Shown: piece by piece, positions 38,101 through 46,545 of the stretch
Numbering within the stretch: the first letter of the stretch is position 1
Layout of the letters: every line of letters begins with the position of its first letter
NCBI GenBank assembly: GCA_035495815.1
Contig: DATJFH010000011.1
Span: 1-64,000 of the forward strand
Direction of reading: 5' to 3'
Source of the DNA: DATJFH01 sp035495815
Lineage (GTDB): Bacteria > Acidobacteriota > Terriglobia > Bryobacterales > Bryobacteraceae
Length of the DNA: 64,000 nt
Notes under the pieces: generated by a model
What the model was told of the DNA's origin: nothing
The model's input: the letters and a program-made list of their open reading frames with translations, nothing else
Database searches by the model: none
Position numbers and translations under genes: made by a program

Positions 38101-38558
38101 GTCGGGTTGCGGCCCTGGATGAGCAGTCCGTCGATCTGGGCGCTGGTCACGACCGATGCCCGCTCGGCGCTCTGGGTCTGGACGGCGGCGCTCTCGGCGC
38201 GCACGGTAATGGTCTCGGAGGTGGCGCCGACGTCGAGCGTGAAGGACCCGGCGGCGAGCCGCTGGCCGGACACGAGATGGAGATCTTTCGCTTCCGACCG
38301 CTTGAATCCCGGCTTGGAGATCGAAAGGTTGTACTCGCCGGCCTCGAGTCCGGGGAAAACAAACGCTCCGGCGACGTCGCTGGCGGCGTGGCGGACGAGC
38401 CCGGTGGCCGGCTGGGTGAGGGTGATCCCGGCGGCGGCGACAGCGAGGCCGCTGGGGTCCTGCACGGAGCCGGAGATGGATCCGGTAATGATTTGACCGA
38501 ACGCCGCTCCGGCCGGCAGCAATAAGAAAGCGGGGAGGAGAAATCGTCGAAGCGTCAT
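35130..38558 (-). CDS. Oar-like TonB-dependent outer-membrane receptor (4)
   Basis: A 1142-residue receptor on the minus strand. The signal peptide is MTLRRFLLPAFLLLPAGAAFGQ, followed by a carboxypeptidase-regulatory-like domain (about 23-105, ITGSISGSVQDPSGLAVAAA), a plug with MGNRRTANNVAIDGVPTVD and EYGRNAGSNVNILTKSG, and the barrel ending LALRFYF. It leads an operon with sulfatase 3 and diverges from receptor 5 across 134 bp. The regulation of the two divergent receptors may therefore be shared. The ligand is inferred to be a sulfated glycan. Confidence 0.88.
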   Translation of the reverse strand: MTLRRFLLPAFLLLPAGAAFGQIITGSISGSVQDPSGLAVAAAGITLTQPATGLVRHAASDVAGAFVFPGLEAGEYNLSISKPGFKRSEAKDLHLVSGQRLAAGSFTLDVGATSETITVRAESAAVQTQSAERASVVTSAQIDGLLIQGRNPTSLVGLLPGVVVTQETQALDRDTIFSVMGNRRTANNVAIDGVPTVDLDNGFSQKLQVNMDAVGEVQVLLSNYQAEYGRNAGSNVNILTKSGTRDFHGMASYFKRHEQFNATNFFDNQLGQKKPRYRYNTWSYNVGGPIALGKFNRDRNKLFFFWSQEFWPIRTGGNRTVTMPTDLERAGDFSQSRDVNNALITVRDPLTGQPFAGNRIPAARLDPSGVALLKAFDNPNFFDRNISRGNYNYVFTAEINAPKRSDLLKGDWNINPKNQVYVSYTGFNEVSEGAVGSTGAQANWPQMKFKFQAPNRGVSGRYTRIFSPSMVNELQVGWLRNPESHTISDDQLKRNQRDAVGFLAGQFNPPLNPLKLVPNATFGGVPSAANFAINGRFPADNRYDVLSFTDKLTLIRGPHTLKAGGFFEWDRRDVNQGVAFNGSIDFGRNANNPLDTGYAYSNAALGVFNSYSEPSARPRLYGRSRTLELFAQDNWRINSRLTLDYGMRFYWVPPIFDAKDGLAGFGAGLFDPARAVKLISPALNAQNQRIGIDPVTRTPYPATLIGAVAPNSGDTANGLVVSGQKGYPRSLMEDRGIQFGPRFGFAYDPFGKGRTSIRGGIGVFYNRLTANVWLPLVAQPPLVQTPLINYGRLSTLLSSSGLLFPSNVLGLDREGKVPMVTNYSLTVQHNVGWGVVVDAAYVASLGRHLYWNRDLNPIPAGANFDSRNFDPTLPGRPLPPAFLRPLIGDNSINVTEPASSSSYHSLQMTANRRFARGLQLGVAWTWSKAMDFNSSDTEAVSTLVPARIWNYGLSAFDRTHVVKINWLYDLPSTPWKKGPAHWTLDGWEVSGIASFVSGAPLGMGFTTVSAVDTTGTPSQGARVNLTGNPVLPKGDRTFYQNFRTDVFAAPAVGTFGNAARSVIRGPGTNNFDIAIFKNFPVHEKIRFQFRAEMYNAFNHTQFTGLDTTTRFDNAGRQVNTRLGQFTSARDPRQIQLALRFYF

Positions 38559-38692
38559 GGCTGGTCTGTTGAATTCTCAAGAATATCATCGTTACTGCGC
38601 GACACTCGTTCACTCCGGTTGTGCGAGAGATGATATAAATACCAACGGCCGCCACGCTCGAGACTACTGCGCGGCGGCCCTATGGAGAATCC
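38559..38692. promoter_or_regulatory. Divergent control region between two Oar receptor genes
   Basis: For the plus-strand gene, TATAAA (38634-38639) is the -10 candidate. Its leader contains perfect 7-bp arms GGCCGCC (38647-38653) and GGCGGCC (38673-38679) before the TGGAGA ribosome-binding site. For the minus-strand gene, the 12-bp palindrome ATTCTCAAGAAT (38573-38584) lies close to its start. The 8-bp inverted repeat ATATCATC / GATGATAT (38583-38590 and 38629-38636) flanks the centre and could bind one dimeric regulator acting on both genes. Confidence 0.4.
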
Positions 38693-41600
38693 ATGCAGCC
38701 GTTACCGGGCCAGAACCGATCCGCACTCCGTTGCGCAGCCCTATTCGTATTGGCCGCCGGCGGCCTCACCATTTCGTCAACTTCGGCGCGCGCGCAGGCG
38801 CTGGGCTCGATCACCGGCAATGTGATCGATCCTTCCGGCGCGGCGATTCCGCGGGCCCGGATTACGGCCACCGAGACGGGAACGGGGTTCGAGCGGTCGA
38901 TGACCACGGACGAGACAGGCCACTACACGGTCCCGTCGCTGCGCCCAACCGAGTATTCACTGACGGTCGAGGCGAGTGGATTTACGAAGTTCGTTCAGCA
39001 GAGCGTGCGGCTGGTGGCGGACCAGACGGCGACGATCGACGTTCAGCTGAGGGTCGGATCCACGGCGGAGACGATGACCGTTTCGGCCACCGGCGCAGAC
39101 GCGCCGCTGGTGGACGCCGCGACACCCACGCTGACCGAAGTGGTTGGAAACACCCGTATCGAGGAGTTGCCGCTGAACGGCCGGGCGGTGGCGCAACTGA
39201 TCGCCCTGGTTCCGGGATCGGCGGGAGCCAACCCGACGGTCGTCGCGACCCAAAGTTCGCTGCCCGGCTCCGTCCAGCCTTCGATCAACGGCGCGCGCAA
39301 CGCCCAGACTGGCTACCTGCTCGACGGCGCTCCGTTTCTCGATCAGTATTACAACACCAACATTCCCTTTCCGTTCCCGGACTCGCTCCAGGAATTCAGC
39401 GTGCAGACGAGCAACTACAGCGCCCGCTACGGAGGGAACGCGGGAGCGGTGGTGAACGTGGTCACCAAGAGCGGAACCAACGCGCTGCACGGGAATCTGT
39501 TCGCCTTCAACCGCAACCAGGCCTACAACGCCGCCAACGCCTTCAGCGGGGCGGTGGATCCCCTGCACCGGACCGATTTCGGCGGCACGGTGGGCGGACC
39601 GGTCTCGATTCCACGCCTCTACAACGGCCGCGACCGTACGTTCTTCTTTTTCGGGTACCAGGGCACGCGCCACCGGCAGGCGGCGCTCAACAGCGGCTAT
39701 GTGCCGACGCCGGAAGAACTCAAAGGGGACTTCTCCGCGATCCCGGGAGCGATCACCGATCCGCTGAACGGGCAGGTCTTCCCGCGCAGCCAGATTCCGG
39801 TCAGCCGCTTCGACCCGGCGTCGGTCAACCTGGCGGGTTACCTGCCGCAGGCCGGCGGGACCGGCTTCGTCTACTTTCCGAAACCGACGCGGCAGAACAT
39901 CGACATGATCAACGCCCGCATCGACCACCAGATCGGCGAGAGGGACCGTCTGGTCGGCCGGATTTACTCCGACCAGGTGAACCTGAGCCCGCAGTTCAAC
40001 CCCAGGAACATTCTCGGCTACAGCCTGGGCTTCGATATTCCAGCGGTGAACTACATGATTCAGGAGACGCACATCTTCAGGCCCAACCTGCTGAACCAGG
40101 CCAGCTTCGTCTACACGTCGGCGCCGGTGGCCAAGATCGCCACATCCGATTCGCCGAACATGGCGACGTTTGGAGTCAAGGGCATCTGGCAGCCGGATAC
40201 GCCTTTCATCCAGTCGGTCGCCGTGAACAGCTATTTCACTGTCGCCGGCGGCGCCGTGGGTCCCTTCAACGCGAGCACGTTCAGTTGGACGGACGACGTC
40301 ACGTGGATTCACGGCAGCCACAACATGTCCCTGGGCGGCGGGCTGCAGCGCAGCCGCGTCGATCTCGGGGACGTGTTCCAGGGACCGGGCTCGTTCACAT
40401 TCACTGCGGACCAGGTAGGCAATGCGCTGGCCGCGTTCATGATCGGCAAGCTGCGCACATTCAACCAGGGCGCGGGCGAGTTCAAGAACAACCGCAACCT
40501 ATTCCCGGCGTTTTACGCGAACGACAGCTGGCACGCCGCTCAGCGGCTTACGCTGACGTTCGGCGTGCGCTACGAGCCCTATTACCCGTGGAATGAAATC
40601 AAGGGCAGGGTCGAGCAATTCAGCGTGGCCCGATACCAGGCGGGTATCAAGTCACAGATGTTCCCCAACGCGCCGCCCGGCTTGAGTTTTCCGGGTGACG
40701 CCGGGATGCCGGACCGGGGCACGACGGGATCGTTCAAGAACTTCGCGCCGCGAACCGGCGTCGCCTACGCCCTGACCCGGGACGGCAAGACCAGCATCCG
40801 CAGCGGCTTCGGTATGTTTTACGACTCGATGACAGCGGGGGTGGTCAACAACCGGTTCGCCAACCTGACGCCGTTCAGCCCGCAGATCGCGATGACTTCT
40901 CCGGCGGGTCCGTTCAGCAACCCGGCGTTGGGGATCAAAGACTATCCGTTCCCCGCCCCTTATCCGCCGCCGAAGAATACCCTGTTTCCGGCGCCGGTGC
41001 TGTCGGTCACCTACGACGCGACCACCAATTTCGAAGTGCCGGTCACCTACGATTGGAACCTGACGCTGGAACGGCAGATCGCGCGGGACTGGCTCCTTCA
41101 GGCGTCCTACGTCGGCGCGCACTCGACCCACGGCAAGACGACGGTGCAGTTGAACCCGGCGCGATATATTCCGGGCAGCACGCTGGGCAACGACCAGCGG
41201 CGGCTGTTCGCCGGCTACGGCTCGATCGGCATGGGCGGACAATCGGGGAATGCGTCCTACAACTCCCTGCAGGTCGCGGTGAAGAAGCGGCTTTCACACG
41301 GCGTCAATTTCAATCTGGCCTACACCTATTCGAAGAGTATCGACGACTATCCGAACGGCGGAGGCAATGCCGATATCGGATCGGATTCGGTTTCGGCGCT
41401 GCCCTGGTATTTCAAGAACGGGCGCGTGCTCGACCGCGGACCGTCCAGCTCGGACCATCGCCACCGGCTGGTGTTGTCCTACGTCTGGATGCTGCCCTCC
41501 CTGAGTCATGCCAGCCTGCTGGTGAGGGGCGTCGCGGGCGGCTGGCAGTTGAACGGCATCACCACTCTGCAGACCGGCGACCCGATGACCGTCACAGCCG

Positions 41601-42016
41601 GCTTCGACCGGTCGCTGACAGGATTGAACGCCGACCGCGCGGATCTGGTGGGGGGACAGCCGGTCTACGAATCGAATGTATGCGGCGGCGCATATAACTG
41701 CGTGTCGTGGCTGAATCCGGCGGCGTTCTCCGGTCCCAGAAACAGCAGGGGCGCGCTGACAGGCGACGGGACCTTCGGGAATCTGGGCAAGAACATCCTG
41801 CGAGGACCGGGATCGGTGAACTTCGACGCGGGTATCTCGAAGAATTTCGAACTGGCGGAGCACTGGAAGCTGCAGTTGCGAGGCGAATTTTTCAATGCCC
41901 TGAATCACGTCAATCCGGGCAACCCCAATCTGAACCTCAGCGCGGCCCAATTCGGACGGATCACGGGGGCCGATTCCCCGCGGATCGGGCAACTGGCGTT
42001 GAAGCTGTCGTTTTGA
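38693..42016 (+). CDS. Oar-like TonB-dependent outer-membrane receptor (5)
   Basis: A 1107-residue receptor. After an N-terminal region of about 35 residues containing the export signal (RCAALFVLAAGGLTISSTSARAQA), the carboxypeptidase-regulatory-like domain begins at LGSITGNVIDPSGAAIPRA. The plug contains INGARNAQTGYLLDGAPF and RYGGNAGAVVNVVTKSG, and the barrel ends LALKLSF. A TGGAGA ribosome-binding site precedes the ATG. It diverges from receptor 4 and is followed after 111 bp by the second TIGR03437 protein, repeating the arrangement at 8987-15433. Confidence 0.88.
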   Translation: MQPLPGQNRSALRCAALFVLAAGGLTISSTSARAQALGSITGNVIDPSGAAIPRARITATETGTGFERSMTTDETGHYTVPSLRPTEYSLTVEASGFTKFVQQSVRLVADQTATIDVQLRVGSTAETMTVSATGADAPLVDAATPTLTEVVGNTRIEELPLNGRAVAQLIALVPGSAGANPTVVATQSSLPGSVQPSINGARNAQTGYLLDGAPFLDQYYNTNIPFPFPDSLQEFSVQTSNYSARYGGNAGAVVNVVTKSGTNALHGNLFAFNRNQAYNAANAFSGAVDPLHRTDFGGTVGGPVSIPRLYNGRDRTFFFFGYQGTRHRQAALNSGYVPTPEELKGDFSAIPGAITDPLNGQVFPRSQIPVSRFDPASVNLAGYLPQAGGTGFVYFPKPTRQNIDMINARIDHQIGERDRLVGRIYSDQVNLSPQFNPRNILGYSLGFDIPAVNYMIQETHIFRPNLLNQASFVYTSAPVAKIATSDSPNMATFGVKGIWQPDTPFIQSVAVNSYFTVAGGAVGPFNASTFSWTDDVTWIHGSHNMSLGGGLQRSRVDLGDVFQGPGSFTFTADQVGNALAAFMIGKLRTFNQGAGEFKNNRNLFPAFYANDSWHAAQRLTLTFGVRYEPYYPWNEIKGRVEQFSVARYQAGIKSQMFPNAPPGLSFPGDAGMPDRGTTGSFKNFAPRTGVAYALTRDGKTSIRSGFGMFYDSMTAGVVNNRFANLTPFSPQIAMTSPAGPFSNPALGIKDYPFPAPYPPPKNTLFPAPVLSVTYDATTNFEVPVTYDWNLTLERQIARDWLLQASYVGAHSTHGKTTVQLNPARYIPGSTLGNDQRRLFAGYGSIGMGGQSGNASYNSLQVAVKKRLSHGVNFNLAYTYSKSIDDYPNGGGNADIGSDSVSALPWYFKNGRVLDRGPSSSDHRHRLVLSYVWMLPSLSHASLLVRGVAGGWQLNGITTLQTGDPMTVTAGFDRSLTGLNADRADLVGGQPVYESNVCGGAYNCVSWLNPAAFSGPRNSRGALTGDGTFGNLGKNILRGPGSVNFDAGISKNFELAEHWKLQLRGEFFNALNHVNPGNPNLNLSAAQFGRITGADSPRIGQLALKLSF

Positions 42017-42115
42017 GCAGCGGCAGGCGGCCGTCCCGGCCGCAACCCGCTTTTAGCGCAGCTGCGCCGATAGCTATGGGTCTCCCCGCGCGCGCCTCCT
42101 GATCGCGCTCCAAGT

Positions 42116-42121
42116 TAAGAT
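42116..42121 (+). promoter_or_regulatory. -10 hexamer TAAGAT, leaderless promoter candidate
   Basis: TAAGAT ends 6 nt before ATG 42128 with no ribosome-binding site in between, so transcription is expected to begin at the start codon. No -35 element is clear. Confidence 0.45.
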
Positions 42122-42127
42122 AGAGCA

Positions 42128-44509
42128 ATGGCAAGAACGGCGCCAGTTGTTGCCTTGGCACTCTTTTGTTGCATCGCAGAGGCTCAGACGCTTCAGCTTT
42201 CGCAGACCAGCCTGTCGTTCTCGGGCTACTCCGGCGGCGATGCGGCCGATCCGCAATCGATTATCATTACTTCGTCCACGCCGGCCCAGGTTCGCTTCCG
42301 GGTAACGAGTCCGGGCAGACCCTGGTTGCGCTTCAAACCTTCAACAGGAACCACGCCGGCCCGGATTTCGGTCTCGGTGGATCCCTCGGACCTGGCGGCC
42401 GCGAGTTACGAGGAGACGATCCAGATTGCCGACGTTTCCACCACCAGCGCCGCGCCCATTGCGGTCCCAATCCGGTTGGACGTGGAGGAACGGACGGCTC
42501 AACTGGATGTGGTCCCGAATTTTCTGAAAATGGACGGGAGGGACACCACCGATACTCTGTTCGTGCGCAACGCCGGAGGCGGCGGGCGGATTCCATTCAC
42601 CGTCGCCGTGGTCGGCGGCGCTTCATGGATCGAATCGATCACTCCAATGCGCGGAATCGCCGCTCCGAATGCCCCGGTTCCGGTCCGGATCACGGTCTCG
42701 ACGGACGGACTCGAGACCGGAGTGTACCGTGCGGTCCTGCGGTTCACCTCGCTGTTCGGGACGGAAGACGTGCCGGTCGGGCTCGTGCTTGGAGGGCCGT
42801 CGCCGGTCATTAAGACGCTTCCGCACGGTTTCCAGTTCGATCTGCGGGAGGGTACGGACACGGCGCTCAGTCCCCGGGTGACGATTTTCAATAAGGGCAG
42901 GGGGATGCTGGCCTGGACCGCCGACGTCGTGGAGGGCGGCGATTTGATCAAGCTGGTCGCTGCCAGCGGACTTTCCACGCCGTCCGCTCCCAGCTTCCTG
43001 AAGTTCGCCATCGAGAACGACGGCCTGGACGCGGGCTCTTATTACGTGCTGCTGCGCATTACATCGCCGCAGGCGCGGAATTCGCCGGCATACCTGCCCA
43101 TCGTACTTAACGTCCAGGGGAAGGACATTCCACCGCGTCCGGATCTTTCACCGGCGGGGCTGTTCTTCGTGGCTGTGTCCGGGCAGCCGCCACCGCCCGC
43201 GCAAACGGTGGAGGTCCACGCTCCCACGAGGCAGCCCATCCCCTTTATCGCCTCCGGATCCACCGACGATGACCTCGACTGGCTGCCGTTTCGGGCGGTA
43301 ACCGGCCTGACCTCCTCTTCGCGGCCCGGCCAGACGACGGTGTCGGTGAACCATGCCGGCCTGGCGCCAGGCGTGTACTCGGGCGAGATCGTATACGCGT
43401 TTTCCAAGACTGCCGTCAGCGCGGCGCGGGTCACGCTGGTGGTGCTGCCCGCCGGGGCGCAACCTGCTTCCACCAAACGGCGTTCCGCCGAGGCGTGCGT
43501 TCCGACGCGACTGGCTTTGACGCAATCGGACCTGGTTTCGAACTTCAGCATACCGTCAGGCTGGCCGGCGCCCTTGACGGTCCGGCTCAGCGACGATTGT
43601 GGAGCGCCCGTCACCGACGGACAGGTCGTGCTCAGCTACTCGAACGGCGACCCGGCGCAGGTAATGTCGTTATCCGATCCGGAAAACGGATCGTACTCGG
43701 CGACCTGGGTTCCGGCCAGGGACGGGACCAGCGTTTCGATCACTGCCCGCGCGGCGTCGCCCAACCTGCCGCTGGTGGTGGCCCAGCTTACCGGTTCGGT
43801 TGCGCCCAACCGGGTTCCGATCCTGTTCGACAACAGCACGGTAAATCAATTCAGCGGCGTGAAGGGCCTGGCGCTTGCGCCGGGGACGATGGTGACCATT
43901 CAGGGCTCAGGACTGGCGTCAGCGGCGGCCGTGCCGAACGTTCTGCCGCTGCTCACCAACGTAAACGGAACCAGAGTCCTGGTAGGCGGGGTGGAGGCTC
44001 CGTTGTATGCGGTGAGCGAAGAGCAGATAAGGGCGCAGATTCCGATGGAACTGGCGCCGAACCGGCAGTACCAGGTCCTGGTTACCGCCAATGGCGCCTA
44101 TACGGTTCCCGATTCGATTACGCTGGTTGCGGCGCAGCCGGGTCTGCAGTTGGGCGAAGAGGCTCGCGTGGTGGCGCAGCACTCCGACACGAGCATGGTG
44201 AGCCGCGGGGCTCCGGCGGCGCGCGGCGAGACAATCACCTTCTTCCTGGTGGGAATGGGAGTGACCGAACCCCTGGTGCGCAGCGGCTCGACGGTCCCTG
44301 CCGGCACGATGGCGAAGGCTGTGGCGCAGCCCTCGGTGACAATCGACGGTAAGCCGGCGGAGGTGATTTTCGCCGGTCTCACGCCCGGCTCGGTGGGGTT
44401 GTACCAGATCAGGCTGCGCGTTCCCGCCGACGCAGGGCAAGGGGACCTGATCGTTTCCATCTCGCAAGGCGAAGCCCAAAGCAATCCCGGCGTGCTCCCG
44501 GTGAGGTGA
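42128..44509 (+). CDS. Secreted repeat protein with C-terminal TIGR03437 domain (B)
   Basis: A 793-residue paralogue of the protein at 12503. It has a short export signal (ALALFCCIAEAQ) and several BACON-like beta modules (about 20-430), but lacks the two N-terminal Ig modules of paralogue A. The Cys pair EACVPTRL and DDCGAPV is conserved at the same place. The last 210 or so residues match TIGR03437, with LAPGTMVTIQGSGL, GVEAPLYAVSEEQIRAQIP and FAGLTPGSVGLYQIRLRVP. Residue patterns align with A over almost the whole length, so the two arose by duplication. No catalytic motif is visible. It follows Oar receptor 5. Confidence 0.85.
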   Translation: MARTAPVVALALFCCIAEAQTLQLSQTSLSFSGYSGGDAADPQSIIITSSTPAQVRFRVTSPGRPWLRFKPSTGTTPARISVSVDPSDLAAASYEETIQIADVSTTSAAPIAVPIRLDVEERTAQLDVVPNFLKMDGRDTTDTLFVRNAGGGGRIPFTVAVVGGASWIESITPMRGIAAPNAPVPVRITVSTDGLETGVYRAVLRFTSLFGTEDVPVGLVLGGPSPVIKTLPHGFQFDLREGTDTALSPRVTIFNKGRGMLAWTADVVEGGDLIKLVAASGLSTPSAPSFLKFAIENDGLDAGSYYVLLRITSPQARNSPAYLPIVLNVQGKDIPPRPDLSPAGLFFVAVSGQPPPPAQTVEVHAPTRQPIPFIASGSTDDDLDWLPFRAVTGLTSSSRPGQTTVSVNHAGLAPGVYSGEIVYAFSKTAVSAARVTLVVLPAGAQPASTKRRSAEACVPTRLALTQSDLVSNFSIPSGWPAPLTVRLSDDCGAPVTDGQVVLSYSNGDPAQVMSLSDPENGSYSATWVPARDGTSVSITARAASPNLPLVVAQLTGSVAPNRVPILFDNSTVNQFSGVKGLALAPGTMVTIQGSGLASAAAVPNVLPLLTNVNGTRVLVGGVEAPLYAVSEEQIRAQIPMELAPNRQYQVLVTANGAYTVPDSITLVAAQPGLQLGEEARVVAQHSDTSMVSRGAPAARGETITFFLVGMGVTEPLVRSGSTVPAGTMAKAVAQPSVTIDGKPAEVIFAGLTPGSVGLYQIRLRVPADAGQGDLIVSISQGEAQSNPGVLPVR

Positions 44510-44527
44510 AACGAACGCCGGCGCGTG

Positions 44528-44533
44528 TATGAT
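44528..44533 (+). promoter_or_regulatory. -10 hexamer TATGAT, leaderless promoter candidate
   Basis: TATGAT (5 of 6) ends 6 nt before the TTG at 44540. GTGAAA at 44506-44511 (4 of 6) gives a 16-bp spacer and is a plausible -35 element. This supports TTG 44540 rather than GTG 44525, which lies upstream of the -10 box. Confidence 0.45.
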
Positions 44534-44539
44534 GTCAGC

Positions 44540-46534
44540 TTGACCACATCCAGAGCGCGCCTGGCATTTTTCGCGCTGAGCCTCTTCTTTCTCGGCACGA
44601 CGCTGGTGTGGCTTCGGCTCGACCGGTCTCCGCCCGCCTGGGACGATGCTTTTTATCTGACCAACAGCGTGGTGATGTACGATGCGCTGACGTCGGGCGG
44701 GCTGCGGGGATTCGCGCGCCAGTTCCTTACCATCATGGGGATCAAGCCTCCGTTGATCGCCCTCTTGCCGGCTCCCGTTTATCTCGTCGCGGGGCGTAAT
44801 ACCGGCGCCGCCTTTGCGGTGAATCTCGCCGCCATGCTGGTGATATTCGGCGTCTTGTACCGCCTGGGGCGGAAGTACGGCGGCCGGAGGGCGGGTTTGG
44901 CCGCGGTTTGGATCGCCGGAACCATGCCGATTCTTTACGGGCTGTCGCGCTGGTATCTGGTGGAGTGCGGCCTGACGGCGATCGTCTGTGCGGCCATCTG
45001 GCTGATCGTCGAATGGATGGAGGCGCCGGACCGCTGGAAGGCATTTCTGATCGGTGTGGTCTGCGGACTGGGCCTGCTGATGAAATTCAGCTTCCCTCTC
45101 TACGTCGGAGCGCCGTTGCTGTATGCAGCGCTGCGAAAGGGGGTGACCCCGAAAACTTTGCTGGCCTTCGCGGCGCCGGCAATTCTGCTGGCGGCTCCCT
45201 GGTATGCCTTCAACTTCGGACCCGCCTGGCGGCTGGCCGTGCTGGCGGGAACCGCCGAAAACACCCGCGTCTACCAGACCGGAGATATTTTCTCCATTGG
45301 CGACATCTGGCGATATCTGGGGAACGTCTGCAACGCCGGGCTCACGATCTATTTTGCGGCACTGGCCGTCTTGTTGGCGGTGTTCGGACGAACCGCGCGG
45401 CCATCGGGCAGGCGCGGGTTGATGGTCTGCGCGCTGTGGAGCGTTCCGCTGGTGTTCCTCACGTTCGGACACTACCGCGACCTGCGCTACGCAGCCCCCT
45501 TGTATCCGTCGCTGGCGCTTGCGCTCGGCATCCTGGCGGATGCGGCCTTCGAGAACCGCCGCGCGGCCCTGCCCCTGTTTCTGACCGCGGGACTGGCGGG
45601 GCTGAGCCTCTTCCATACCTCCTTCGGCGTGCTCGGAAGCACGAGCTTCGATCTCGGCGGGTTGCTATTCGTGCGTTCGAAGCTGAGTTACGCGCGGATG
45701 TATGACCCGGCTCCATGGCCGCACCGCGAACTCCTGGACCGCATCTACCGGTCGTCCCGGTTCAACGGCGCCGAACGCAAGACCCTGCTGGTGGGTACGG
45801 ACTCCGCCGTCTTCAACGTCAACAATCTCGAGCTGGCCGCCCGTGAAGCGGAGCTGCCCTTTCAATTCGCAGCCACGACTTATGAGTCGGGCCTCAACAC
45901 GCTTTTGCCCCTGGTCCACTCGGCGGCATATTTCCTGTATGAGGAAGGGGGCGGCCCCCCTGGCCCGTTCAATCCACGCGCCGCCGACGCCATTCGCGAA
46001 GTGCGGGAGAGCGGCCGGTTCACGGAACTGCCGATCGGCCTCGCCTGGCCCGACGGCGGCACAGCGCACGTATACGCGAACCTCGGGCCCGGCGGGTTTA
46101 CATCGACCGGCGTCATGCTCGGCGCCGGCCTGGAGCGCATCGCGGATTGTGACGTGACGTTCGACGGAAAGCTGCAGCTCACCGGTCTTTCGATGGAGCA
46201 AAGGGCCGAGAGCATCGAGGTCAAGTACCGCTGGCGCTGCCTGAAACTGGTCACGCGCGATTACTGGTGCTTCACCCATATCGTGGACCGGCAGGGCGCG
46301 GTCGCCGGATACCTCGATCACCCCATACTGAACGGTTCGCCTCCGACGTCGCTCTGGAAGGCAGGAGACGTCGTTATCGAGAGCCTGAGATTCCAGCTTC
46401 CGGCGGACCGGCGGTCGCAGTCGTACAGGTTAAGGATTGGCCTGTTTCATCGAGAGTCAGGCCAGAGGCTTCCGATTACGGGCAGCAGCTTCCCGCTGAC
46501 CGATTCGGGAACCGCGGCATTTGTCAGCCCGTAA
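44540..46534 (+). CDS. Multi-pass membrane glycosyltransferase (GT39/ArnT-like)
   Basis: A 664-residue GT-C-type glycosyltransferase. A first membrane helix (about 7-25) leads into SPPAWDDAFYLTNS, with the acidic DD pair in the first periplasmic loop that GT-C enzymes use for catalysis. About nine more hydrophobic segments follow up to residue 370 or so, then a soluble domain of about 280 residues. It would transfer a sugar from a polyprenyl-phosphate donor to lipid or protein outside the cytoplasm; donor and acceptor are unknown. The TTG start is chosen because the TATGAT box ends 6 nt before it. It converges on the deacetylase gene with 11 bp between stops. Confidence 0.8.
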   Translation: MTTSRARLAFFALSLFFLGTTLVWLRLDRSPPAWDDAFYLTNSVVMYDALTSGGLRGFARQFLTIMGIKPPLIALLPAPVYLVAGRNTGAAFAVNLAAMLVIFGVLYRLGRKYGGRRAGLAAVWIAGTMPILYGLSRWYLVECGLTAIVCAAIWLIVEWMEAPDRWKAFLIGVVCGLGLLMKFSFPLYVGAPLLYAALRKGVTPKTLLAFAAPAILLAAPWYAFNFGPAWRLAVLAGTAENTRVYQTGDIFSIGDIWRYLGNVCNAGLTIYFAALAVLLAVFGRTARPSGRRGLMVCALWSVPLVFLTFGHYRDLRYAAPLYPSLALALGILADAAFENRRAALPLFLTAGLAGLSLFHTSFGVLGSTSFDLGGLLFVRSKLSYARMYDPAPWPHRELLDRIYRSSRFNGAERKTLLVGTDSAVFNVNNLELAAREAELPFQFAATTYESGLNTLLPLVHSAAYFLYEEGGGPPGPFNPRAADAIREVRESGRFTELPIGLAWPDGGTAHVYANLGPGGFTSTGVMLGAGLERIADCDVTFDGKLQLTGLSMEQRAESIEVKYRWRCLKLVTRDYWCFTHIVDRQGAVAGYLDHPILNGSPPTSLWKAGDVVIESLRFQLPADRRSQSYRLRIGLFHRESGQRLPITGSSFPLTDSGTAAFVSP

Positions 46535-46545
46535 AGAATGCCGAA

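Noticed and set aside
36882..38525. 547-codon plus-strand open frame
   Set aside because: It is fully antisense to Oar receptor 4, which has all the domains and a signal peptide.
42017..42127. GCGGCC-GTCCC-GGCCGC-type hairpin after Oar receptor 5
   Set aside because: The stem is only 6 bp in a GC-rich context with no adjacent T-run, so I do not call it a terminator.
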